Position numbers and translations under genes: made by a program. DNA of 64,000 nt from Rhodanobacter sp. T12-5 (GTDB lineage: Bacteria; Pseudomonadota; Gammaproteobacteria; Xanthomonadales; Rhodanobacteraceae): the NCBI RefSeq assembly GCF_008329435.1, contig NZ_NPKN01000003.1, positions 292,572-356,571 on the forward strand, read 5' to 3'. Below are positions 57,720 through 64,000 of the stretch, one piece after another (position 1 is the first letter of the stretch; each line of letters opens with the position of its first letter). Under the pieces are notes generated by a model. The model was not told where the DNA came from. It worked only from the letters and a program-made list of their open reading frames with translations, and made no database searches.

Positions 57720-60062
57720 TTATCGATCTAATGGGTTGCCCTCTCTCAGCCCGAGCCACACCTCGAGAGAGTTCTGCAACGTCCGCAGGGCTTCCTCGTG
57801 CTCGGGGAATTGGGCGGGATCGAGCGCATCGGACCTCGCCTTTGCCACGTTGATGCCGATGAAGTCCTCGATTGTCGCTCTGTTGAAACTGTTGCGCAGA
57901 GTGGCGACCCGATCGCCCCAGGAGTGGCTCGTGCCCCGGCTCATCATGCGTGTGGCCATGGTTGCGAAGCCCTTGTCGGTCTGTATCGCGCCTGCGACCC
58001 ATTCGCGGGGCTCGTCCAACAAACCCGCGTAGTCTCTCCATCGGTAGAGCAGGGGCATGAGATCCGGTTCGCGGATCAGCGCGTCGCCGTCCGCGGCATA
58101 ACCCCTCATCAACCGGAGCCATTCGGCCTTCATCGCTTCCACGGTGTCGAGATCGAGCGCCGGGTCGAATGCGCCGCCCTCATCCTCCTTCCGGTCTGCG
58201 GGATCGCTTAGGTGGATCAGGATCGCTGCGACGGACAGCGCTCTTGTCCGTTGGAGCGCATCGAGCGCTCGGCCTCCTCGTGTCTCCTCCGGAATCCGTT
58301 TCAGGAACCAACTCGTCGCCCGCCATGCTGAAAGCCAAGGGGAATTGAAGGGGTCGACGTCACGCCCACCCGCAAGCTTCTGGGCGATTGCAAACATCCC
58401 TGGCAGCAGCACAGCAGCGTTCTCAACCGGGAGACGCTCGACGGACTCGTCAAACCTCGCGACGAGCGAGGCCAATAGGCCGTCGGCCTCGACTTCGGCA
58501 ATCGCGGCAGCAAACCGATCCTCTGTCGCCGTCGCAGCAAGGAACGCCACAAAGCGGCGTTCCGACATTTCACCGGCCGCCGTCTGGAGTTCGAAGTACC
58601 TTGGGAAGTAGCGCGGAGAACAGACCCGCTTTGCCGCCAGCCAGCTGCTATGGAAACTGTCGGCGTAGTTCGTGCCTCCGTATGCCCATTCGAGAGGCGG
58701 AAAGAGCTCCTTAAGAGTATCCCGGGCGACGACGCGTCGCTCCTCCGACACGATATCGAGAAGCCGCTCGGCCGCCGCCTTGTCCGCATCTCGCCCGCCA
58801 TAGCCGGGGAAGCGTCCCTTCTGGAGAACAAGCTCCCTCTCTCGAAACATCGCCTCGTGAAGGTCTGGTTCGAAGACCCGGAGCGCCTCCAGAAGAAGGA
58901 AGTCGATGATGTTCACCTCGAACACGTCGCCAGCTGCCTGCAAGGGGATGTGCACGGCGACCGACGAGATCAGCCGGCGCGCGTCGCGCATGTTACGCAG
59001 AAGGGGCTGGATGCAGCCGATGAAAGCATTACCCCAGCGCGTCTGTGAGAACCCGTTCGCCTCGGTTGCGTAGGGTGCGGCCAGCTCGGAAAGCTCTTCT
59101 CCGAAGATACGATGCACAATCGACACCGGGACCGCAGGTAGATCGAAGCTAGTCTGCACGACTTTCTCGAGGAAGGCGCGACCATCACCGTCAGCGACCG
59201 GATCGAGTGCCCTCTCTACGATGCTGGGCTGGAACAGGAGCACAAAGACGATGTTGGGCAGGTTGGCGTTCACTTTCACCTGTCGGAGAAGCATCCTAAT
59301 CTGCTCTGGCTCGAGCCGGTCGATGTCGTCGACGAATACCACCAGTGGCCGGTCGAGTTCGCGCAGGCGACCCTCAAGCGCTTCGCGCACCTTGTCGAGC
59401 GGGTCGTTGGCGTGGTCATGACCGAGGTGCGAGAACGCGCGTCCAAGTAAGGACATGCCGACCGAGAGGACGGCAAGAACAACTGCCACCTTCGCTACCG
59501 TGGGGAGGTTGAAGCCTATGGCCGACGCGATGGCGATCACCGACGCATTTGTCAGCACCGCCGAGACCAGATGGTTAGATCCCCCGGCTTCCTTAATCGG
59601 GGCGGCTGCTCCAGTGAGGATCGCGCCATAGCGTCGCAGCGCTTCGGCGCGGGCGAGCGCGGCTTTTGAATGCGCGCCCCCGAGGTGATCCGCTATCTGG
59701 CCAAAGAGGGCGCGAGCGATCGCGTTCCCGTCGCCCCACTGCCAAGGATTGAAGTCGAGCCAGTCCGCTCCATTGCTCTTCGCGTTGAGCCGCTCGGTGA
59801 TCAGGTTCTTAAGGGAAGATTTGCCGAATCCCCACCCGCCGCGGATTGCGAAAACCCTGCCTTCGCGCAGACTGAGTTCCGAAAGCACGCCCGCTATGCG
59901 GCCCGCAAAGTCGGCCCTCCTGAGGCGATCCTCGGACGCTGTCCGAATCGGCATATCCGCCCCAATTCCGCCGTCCAGCGGTTCTGCCTTCCCAGCCTCC
60001 GCACTGAGTCTCGCACGGCGACGGGCGCGCCATGCGGAGAGACGCACTAGTAGTCCGATCAT
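57720..60062 (-). CDS. KAP-family P-loop NTPase with membrane segments
   Basis: The 780-residue protein is a KAP NTPase. Walker A is GGWGFGKSS (75-83, Lys81) and Walker B is VVFVDDIDRL (241-250). Two membrane segments lie between them (about 166-183 and 188-207), a hallmark of the family. After Walker B comes LPNIVFVLLFQPSIVERAL (sensor-like), and the remaining 500 residues form an unrecognised helical domain. KAP NTPases include plasmid-encoded phage-exclusion protein PifA and many island genes. A defence or membrane-signalling role is likely from family and context. Its start overlaps the stop of a short decayed frame (ATGA). It is convergent with nothing and lies in the same direction as the PLD gene. 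Confidence 0.85.
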   Translation of the reverse strand: MIGLLVRLSAWRARRRARLSAEAGKAEPLDGGIGADMPIRTASEDRLRRADFAGRIAGVLSELSLREGRVFAIRGGWGFGKSSLKNLITERLNAKSNGADWLDFNPWQWGDGNAIARALFGQIADHLGGAHSKAALARAEALRRYGAILTGAAAPIKEAGGSNHLVSAVLTNASVIAIASAIGFNLPTVAKVAVVLAVLSVGMSLLGRAFSHLGHDHANDPLDKVREALEGRLRELDRPLVVFVDDIDRLEPEQIRMLLRQVKVNANLPNIVFVLLFQPSIVERALDPVADGDGRAFLEKVVQTSFDLPAVPVSIVHRIFGEELSELAAPYATEANGFSQTRWGNAFIGCIQPLLRNMRDARRLISSVAVHIPLQAAGDVFEVNIIDFLLLEALRVFEPDLHEAMFRERELVLQKGRFPGYGGRDADKAAAERLLDIVSEERRVVARDTLKELFPPLEWAYGGTNYADSFHSSWLAAKRVCSPRYFPRYFELQTAAGEMSERRFVAFLAATATEDRFAAAIAEVEADGLLASLVARFDESVERLPVENAAVLLPGMFAIAQKLAGGRDVDPFNSPWLSAWRATSWFLKRIPEETRGGRALDALQRTRALSVAAILIHLSDPADRKEDEGGAFDPALDLDTVEAMKAEWLRLMRGYAADGDALIREPDLMPLLYRWRDYAGLLDEPREWVAGAIQTDKGFATMATRMMSRGTSHSWGDRVATLRNSFNRATIEDFIGINVAKARSDALDPAQFPEHEEALRTLQNSLEVWLGLREGNPLDR

Positions 60063-60310
60063 CGCGCAGGGATCCCGCAGAGCAGCAACATCAAGTCCTC
60101 TAGGCCCATATGCCTGACCTCGCCTTCGATCGCGACCGCGTGTTCATGGCCGAGGAAATCGCAATGCCGGTCGCCGCAGAGAAGTGGTATTGGGCCTGTT
60201 CGAAATCCACGCAGGAGCCTTCGTCTTTGTAGCGCAGTTGCTTCAAGTTCTCGATGCTGACCACCTCTACCCCCAAAGCACGGCGCTCTACCCCCAAAGC
60301 ACGGCGTCAT
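60059..60310 (-). pseudogene. Short frameshifted gene upstream of the KAP NTPase
   Basis: Two overlapping frames look like parts of one small protein. One reads VEVVSIENLKQLRYKDEGS and on to YHFSAATG; the other continues DFLGHEHAVAIEGEVRHMGLE and ends CGIPAR at the KAP start (ATGA overlap). A single-base shift near 60150 would join them into ~75 residues. The start region (TTG GGG GTA GAG) is duplicated in a 21-bp tandem repeat. The protein is unrecognised. A sequencing error could also explain the shift. Confidence 0.45.
60265..60306. repeat. 21-bp tandem duplication
   Basis: The unit starting CTCTACCCCCAAAGCACGGC occurs twice without change (60265-60285 and 60286-60306). It spans the start region of the short frame before the KAP gene. 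Confidence 0.9.
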
Positions 60311-60542
60311 CCGTATCGGCAGTTTGCCGCAATAAGGGATCCGTCGCCCACGTGAGCCATGACCGGAGACGTGCGCCTGACGGAGTTGAATCAGGGTGAC
60401 CCCTCTTGTGAGCCGATATCCGATTGATTCCGGCTATCGCGGCGCTGCGGCGAGGGACATTCTCAACAGCCTGCTAGGTCGGGGAAGCTTGTGGGTAATA
60501 TTGCATTACTTTGTACCCGAGTCTCGGCCCGAGGACACCATC

Positions 60543-60794
60543 ATGACGACATTGACCGTTACTGCACGGGGACAAGTCACCTTTCGGAAGGATGTGCTGC
60601 AACACCTCGGTATCAAGCCAGGGGGGAAGATCGAACTAGACTTAGTGCCTGGTGGTCGGGCTGTACTGAAGGCAGCACGGCCTACCGGATCGATGGCTGG
60701 ATTTGTCGGTCTGCTGGCAGGGCGGACGGCCAAGGTCGCCACCATCGAAGAAATGAACGAAGCCACGGCATTGGGCGGGACGGATCGCGAGTGA
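60543..60794 (+). CDS. AbrB/MazE-type antitoxin (VapB-like)
   Basis: The 83-residue protein has the swapped-hairpin AbrB fold: TLTVTARGQVTFRKDVLQHLGIKPGGKIELDLVPGGRAVLKAA, followed by a short toxin-binding tail (SMAGFVGLLAGRTA...IEEMNEATALG). It would bind and neutralise a PIN toxin and repress its own operon. The ATG at 60543 fits the family; upstream residues do not. The next frame starts in its stop codon (GTGA) and is a broken VapC, so the antitoxin now stands without a working partner. Confidence 0.9.
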   Translation: MTTLTVTARGQVTFRKDVLQHLGIKPGGKIELDLVPGGRAVLKAARPTGSMAGFVGLLAGRTAKVATIEEMNEATALGGTDRE

Positions 60795-60883
60795 AGGTCG
60801 CTATCAACGCCAATGTGCTGGTTCGGGCTGTGGTGCACGACAATACGAATCGGACTCTGCCTGTTCAGTGGACACCATCCTAA
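60791..60883 (+). pseudogene. Truncated VapC-type PIN toxin
   Basis: A GTG at 60791 overlaps the antitoxin stop (GTGA). The first 20 residues, MKVAINANVLVRAVVHDN, are the start of a PIN-domain VapC. The usual catalytic Asp in the IDxNVLVR motif is Asn6 here. The sequence leaves homology after about 20 residues and stops at TAA 60881-60883, where a normal toxin has ~130 residues. Most of the gene, including the other acidic residues, is absent from the next 60 bp. Confidence 0.75.
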
Positions 60884-60942
60884 GCTGATTGGACTGCTCC
60901 CGGAATCGTAAGCAGTGAACCCTACGGAAGGAGATACTGATC

Positions 60943-61497
60943 ATGTTCGAGAAGCTTCTGAGCTTGCTTCCCTCGTTGCACGGAACACGAGGATTTGTGT
61001 ACCTGTCGATCACCGTCAGCGTCTTCGTCCCTACGATCGTGGTCGCATATTTGGTGAGCCCGCAAGATTTCCAGTCCGGCGATTTAACGCACTTACTGGT
61101 GGTTGCCGCAGCTATCGGCGGTGCGTCGCTACTCATCGCCGCGGTTGGCTATTTATTGTTGGAGTTGGGTTCGGCGTTGGGGAACATTGGGCGCATGCTT
61201 CGAGATGGCGAAGTACCGGACGAATTCACGAGGAAGACTAACTCGCCGGACGCTCTCGCGCGGACTTCGTTGAGTCTGAGCGGTTTCGGGTCACTTATCG
61301 TGCAGGCATGCGCAGCAACCCGGGCGGTTGCGTCGCACTTGGACCTAAGCTCTTTCGTTGCCGGCGTTTTTATCGTTTGGTGGCAAGTTGCCCCCTACCT
61401 TGGAATTTTCATCGCTGCATCTGTTTCCGTGGGGTTGACTCGTTTCGTCCTCGGTAGGCGCGCCGCAAAGAATCGCAGGCTGCCCGTCACCGGCTAA
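60943..61497 (+). CDS. Membrane protein of unknown function
   Basis: The 184-residue protein has about four hydrophobic segments: VYLSITVSVFVPTIVVAYLVS (20-40), LLVVAAAIGGASLLIAAVGYLLLELG (50-75), FVAGVFIVWWQVAPYLGIFIAASVSVGL (138-165). A cytoplasmic-looking loop in between carries MLRDGEVPDEFTRK. A strong ribosome site (AAGGAGA) precedes the ATG. Codon use is less GC-biased (TTT, TTA, TTG) than in the core genes of this window, which points to transfer. I do not recognise the family. Confidence 0.65.
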   Translation: MFEKLLSLLPSLHGTRGFVYLSITVSVFVPTIVVAYLVSPQDFQSGDLTHLLVVAAAIGGASLLIAAVGYLLLELGSALGNIGRMLRDGEVPDEFTRKTNSPDALARTSLSLSGFGSLIVQACAATRAVASHLDLSSFVAGVFIVWWQVAPYLGIFIAASVSVGLTRFVLGRRAAKNRRLPVTG

Positions 61498-61592
61498 CTT
61501 CCAGGCGATGGTCGGTTGACGGCGGCCTGTTTTTTGCGTCGCTAGTGCGCAGCGACTGCAGCGTGGTCGGAGCAAAGGTCATCGAGGAAGAG

Positions 61593-61676
61593 ATGAAACA
61601 GTGGACCTACAAACGTGCGGCACCGGGGCATCAGGACGCGGCTGGCCGTGAGCTACTGGTCGCAAGCGCCGAATGA
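61593..61676 (+). CDS. 27-residue small ORF coupled to the next gene
   Basis: ATG 61593, preceded by GAGGAAGAG, encodes MKQWTYKRAAPGHQDAAGRE and seven more residues. Its TGA overlaps the ATG of the next gene (ATGA). It is not recognised. It may be a remnant of a longer gene or a short leader whose translation feeds the downstream start. Confidence 0.4.
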   Translation: MKQWTYKRAAPGHQDAAGRELLVASAE

Positions 61677-62005
61677 CCACCCCGGGCACTCCTGGGCTGT
61701 CACCAAGTCAGCACGATCTGCTTCTGGTGCTGGCGGCCCGTTATGTCTGGTGGAAAACACCACAGGAAGCGATGAGATATCCGCAACGGGTCATCGCCCA
61801 AGTTATGAATATCGGGACGCAGGATGATGCAAACCTGCTCACGCGCGCCCTTAGCGATGAGACCCTGCAAGAAGTGCTTCAGGCAGCGGAAGGCGGGCAA
61901 TTCACGGAGCAGGCCTGGCAGTACTGGCATTACCGGCTCCGCTTGGCTCACATCCCCGCGGATGTTCCACCTCTTCCTAAGAGGTTCATTCCCCCAGGCG
62001 ATTGA
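61673..62005 (+). CDS. Partner protein of an AbiEii-type nucleotidyltransferase, orphan
   Basis: The 110-residue protein matches a small family usually encoded directly before an AbiEii/AbiGii-type nucleotidyltransferase toxin: LVLAARYVWWKTPQEAMRYPQRVIAQVMNIGTQDDANLLTRALSDETLQEVLQAAEGGQFTEQAWQYWHYRL. The RYVWWK, IAQVM and YWHYRL blocks are the shared points. It is likely an antitoxin-like component. No nucleotidyltransferase follows here: after the stop comes non-coding repeat DNA. I am fairly sure of the family and less so of the antitoxin role. Confidence 0.7.
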   Translation: MTTPGTPGLSPSQHDLLLVLAARYVWWKTPQEAMRYPQRVIAQVMNIGTQDDANLLTRALSDETLQEVLQAAEGGQFTEQAWQYWHYRLRLAHIPADVPPLPKRFIPPGD

Positions 62006-62167
62006 GGTCGTCGCACCAGCCCGATCATTCGGCGGCAGGACTGGTCGAATGCAGGCGGTGCCCAACAACGATAGGCCCAGGTGAAGCCACGGTCGATCAA
62101 CTGCCGGTACCAGTAGGCCTGCATAGCTATCTCAGCAACACCATATGCAAGCGTCAGCTGTGCCTGC

Positions 62168-62234
62168 TGACACCAATGTTTGTACATACCCTCTGACACC
62201 AATGTTTGTACAACGCGTACATACATTGGTGTCA
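62168..62234. repeat. Three copies of TGACACCAATGTTTGTAC
   Basis: Two direct copies (62168-62185, 62194-62211) are followed by one inverted copy with one mismatch (62217-62234). They lie immediately before R2 and share its (A)TGTTTGTAC/CAAAGTTTGTAC flavour. A perfect palindrome TCATGCCCA/TGGGCATGA (62232-62240, 62245-62253) joins them to R2. Confidence 0.8.
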
Positions 62235-62240
62235 TGCCCA

Positions 62241-62436
62241 ACCGTGGGCATGACGACAAAGTCTGTGTGGATTCGGATACCAAAGTCTGTACAGCAGGAG
62301 CCGCTCCTGCACACACTTTGCTTGGAGCCGAAGAGCAAAGTTTGTGTGGCCATAGGAGGATCAACGGCTTAGCTGTCGCGACCGCGGGCGATGGCCTCGC
62401 CTTGACAGGCAAAGTGTGTACGTAGCGGGGCGCGCC
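62241..62436. repeat. Island repeat R2 (second full copy)
   Basis: It aligns with R1 (54913-55111) in the same orientation. CAAAGT motifs lie at 62257, 62281, 62336 and 62410, with an inverted one at 62311-62320. The pair 62281/62320 forms an imperfect 40-bp palindrome centred on GCAGGAGCCGCTCCTGC. GGATCAACGGCTTAG is at 62358-62372, followed by a stem TCGC...GCGA. It ends in CGCGCC as R1 does. Confidence 0.85.
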
Positions 62437-62683
62437 ACATCCAGGCTGATAGGAAATGTCCTACCGGAGCCCGCGCACACAAAATTCTGCACACGCCCCT
62501 TTAGGAAGTGTCTTCTATTCGTGATCCCAAAGCATTGTCACCCCCACCTGATCTAGAAGGTGCCGAAATCGAGTCTTTGACCCTTGCCCGCAGGGCTCTC
62601 TGCTTTCGTGGCGGGTGCGTACAAATGCCGCTCCGACAGCCAAGGCCAGCCTGGGCACTGGCGAACAAAGCGGGCCGCTCAAC

Positions 62684-63598
62684 CTACTTTGACTGCGCTT
62701 TCCGATCTGCAATTGCCGCGGTGCTAGTTGCTGGCGCCGAAACCTTTGGTCGCTGCGAACGGATCTGGCTGTCGCTTGGCCCCTGGGATTGTTCGAGAGG
62801 CGTTCTAGGCATGTGTTGTTTCATCATCTCCGGGCATTTGATATCCGGGAGCAGTGATGAGCTGACGGGATTCGTGCTGGTGCACTTCGCTATGTACAGG
62901 GCATCCTTCGCGTATTCGGCCTGCTTACCAGCAAAGTAAGCCTGTACGCAGTATGCAACTAGGGCTAGGGACGCAATCCAGGCCGTGGCCTTGGTCAAGG
63001 TTTTGGTCGCAGCTGCCGATCGGTCCATGCTCTGGGTTGCTTGGGTCGTAGCTCGGCTCAGCTGAAACTGCGCCCTTTCTCTCAGGATGGCCTCGGCTTT
63101 GTTGCCGAAGTCGACGCGCTGCCAGGATGCCGCTTGAAGCATGTGTGCATCAAGCTCAGCGGACCTTGCGACGAGCAGTTCCTTACGCTTGTCGTCTTGC
63201 TGATAGGCAGCTTGTATTAGAAGATAAGTCTCGACATTGGTCGCCCAGTCAGCCTTCACAGCATCTGCTACTGCATTTAAGCGGGTGGCGAAGGCGGCCC
63301 GCACTTCGGTCGAAGCAGGCCCGCTGTCCACTTCCGAGTCGGTCACTAGGAAGCTCGTAAGGACAGACATTTCCTCTGCCACAAGTCGTTCGTACATCAC
63401 GTTGTACGCATGGACGACTTTCGGGAGATCGTTGAAGGTTGCCAGCAGTTTGATTGCCTCTACCGTCTTCTTCGCGTCTGAGAGGCACGTGTTCTGCGCT
63501 GCTGTTTGCCTCAACTTGAATCCCTCCGCGGCGGCGGTCTCAAGACGAACTTGAAAGGGACGGTGTTCTTTTGGCGTGGTTGGATTTGTCGGGGTCAT
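62684..63598 (-). CDS. Single-span membrane protein with helical N-terminal region, unknown
   Basis: The 304-residue protein has a long, mostly helical, polar N-terminal part (1-205) with heptad-like stretches (RLNAVADAVKADWATNVETYL, NKAEAILRERAQFQLSRATTQA). One membrane segment follows (about 206-225, AWIASLALVAYCVQAYFAG), then a Ser/Pro/Lys-rich tail of ~75 residues. I do not recognise the family. An outside-facing tail with two Cys (KCTSTN, KCPEMM) could form a disulphide. It is flanked by R2 and R3, so it is a single-gene block between repeat copies. Confidence 0.6.
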   Translation of the reverse strand: MTPTNPTTPKEHRPFQVRLETAAAEGFKLRQTAAQNTCLSDAKKTVEAIKLLATFNDLPKVVHAYNVMYERLVAEEMSVLTSFLVTDSEVDSGPASTEVRAAFATRLNAVADAVKADWATNVETYLLIQAAYQQDDKRKELLVARSAELDAHMLQAASWQRVDFGNKAEAILRERAQFQLSRATTQATQSMDRSAAATKTLTKATAWIASLALVAYCVQAYFAGKQAEYAKDALYIAKCTSTNPVSSSLLPDIKCPEMMKQHMPRTPLEQSQGPSDSQIRSQRPKVSAPATSTAAIADRKAQSK

Positions 63599-63874
63599 AT
63601 CTACTTATTTGTAGTGGTTGTAGAGCGTCCCGGTGTGATCTGACCTATGTGCTACTCAAAATCAGGGGGACGTCGCGTTGTGAGCCAAAGTATGTGCGTC
63701 GATAGTAGGGTCAATGGCTTAGCCCAGTCGTGTTTTGCACGACGGCTCATTTTGGCAAGCAAAGTGTGCGCAACATTGGCGGTATACCAATGGTAGGTGC
63801 GACCCATTGAGATTGACGCAGCTCTATCGCTCGGGTTGGGTGCCGGTGATCCGCATACGTGCTGGCAACCACGG
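63599..63874. other. Gene-free stretch between the last island gene and the IS3 end
   Basis: It holds R3 (63681-63775) and about 100 bp of unremarkable sequence on either side. No gene is evident. Confidence 0.5.
63681..63775. repeat. Island repeat R3 (right half copy)
   Basis: It corresponds to the second half of R1/R2: CAAAGT motifs at 63687 and 63761 (74 bp apart, as in R1 and R2), GGGTCAATGGCTTAG at 63709-63723, and a stem GTCGTG-TTTTG-CACGAC. The left half with the inverted motif is missing. Confidence 0.8.
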
Positions 63875-64000
63875 GGTTCTACCCCGTTAACGCGGACACT
63901 TCTAAGAAGACCGATCATGGTCAAAAAGGAGTGTCATGTCCAAGCGAAGAAAGTTCAGCGACGAGTTCAAGCGGGAGGCCGTCGGCCTAACCCGTCAGCC
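63875..64000 (+). mobile_element. Left end of an IS3-family element, running off the window
   Basis: The end aligns with 54089 onward, including CGTTAACGCGGACACTTC and CCGATCATGGTCAAAAA, and leads into an intact transposase start. The right part lies outside the window. Confidence 0.8.
63936..64000 (+). CDS. IS3-family transposase OrfA (truncated by window edge)
   Basis: ATG 63936 opens a frame MSKRRKFSDEFKREAVGLTR that runs to the last base. KRRKFSDEFKREAV is the first helix region of the HTH_Tnp_1 domain of IS3-family OrfA. AAAGGAG precedes the start. In contrast to the copy at 54149 there is no stop within the visible part, so this copy may be active. Confidence 0.85.
   Translation, partial: MSKRRKFSDEFKREAVGLTRQ

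Larger units (their letters stand above)
62006..62683. other. Gene-free stretch holding the R2 repeat block
   Basis: About 680 bases without a credible gene. It contains the TGACACCAATG repeats (62168-62234), a 9-bp palindrome around 62232-62253, the R2 element and an unremarkable tail up to the end of the next gene. A plus-strand frame at 62508-62939 overlaps the next gene and is not supported. Confidence 0.5.

Noticed and set aside
62508..62939. Plus-strand frame overlapping the end of the 62684-63598 gene
   Set aside because: It has no ribosome site or recognisable domain. The minus-strand gene has protein-like structure (helices, one membrane span).
54913..63775. R1-R3 or the TGACACCAATG array as a CRISPR
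   Set aside because: The repeats are not regularly spaced with unique spacers, the motif orientation changes, and no cas gene is present.

Overview
The window looks like chromosome of a GC-rich gammaproteobacterium of the Xanthomonadales, most likely Rhodanobacteraceae (Rhodanobacter/Dyella/Frateuria type). This is inferred from a methionine synthase split into two adjacent genes, a CopL-CopA-CopB copper cluster, the 180-kDa class of NAD-glutamate dehydrogenase, a fused alpha/beta branched-chain 2-oxoacid dehydrogenase E1, and many paired REP-like palindromes. No rRNA or species-diagnostic gene is present, so the genus is not settled.

Left part (1-14 kb): the end of a receiver-domain protein and two stand-alone response regulators; a small acidic protein; tRNA-Val(CAC) with its terminator; a LAB_N membrane protein; the ArsR-methyltransferase / metH operon with a palindromic operator; an acyl-CoA dehydrogenase; and an RND efflux permease-adaptor pair. 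Centre (14-44 kb): ordinary housekeeping and catabolic genes, including NAD-glutamate dehydrogenase, NAD kinase, 5'-nucleotidase, glutaryl-CoA dehydrogenase, branched-chain oxoacid dehydrogenase E1, a GGDEF protein, mfd, small acetyltransferases and VOC proteins, a CDF transporter, and rlmJ. One AraC-type regulator is broken by a 13-bp tandem duplication. The 44.3-48.6 kb stretch is a copper-resistance cluster: Met/His-rich periplasmic protein, CopL, CopA, CopB and a membrane-anchored cytochrome c. From 49 to 54 kb lie a DMT exporter, an AsmA protein, a phospholipid-methyltransferase-like protein and a cyclophilin.

Right part (54.1-64 kb) is an accessory island. It begins with a decayed IS3-family end and finishes at the window edge with an intact copy of the same end in the same orientation. 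It holds a PLD-type nuclease, a DUF6988-like protein, a KAP P-loop NTPase with membrane segments, the wreck of an AbrB/VapC toxin-antitoxin pair, an orphan partner of an AbiEii-type nucleotidyltransferase, and two membrane proteins of unknown function. Two ~197-bp direct repeats (R1, R2) and one half copy (R3) lie between the gene blocks. Each carries ordered CAAAGTNTGT motifs with a conserved 74-bp spacing, a conserved GGNTCANNGNCTTAG block and a stem whose sequence changes while its pairing is kept. This repeat family is the best candidate for something undescribed here.

Intergenic regions carry paired REP-like elements with constant flanks (GGAGC...GATGCTCTT) and four interchangeable hairpin cores. 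One pair is embedded in frame inside mfd and another supplies the stop codon of a glutathione S-transferase gene.
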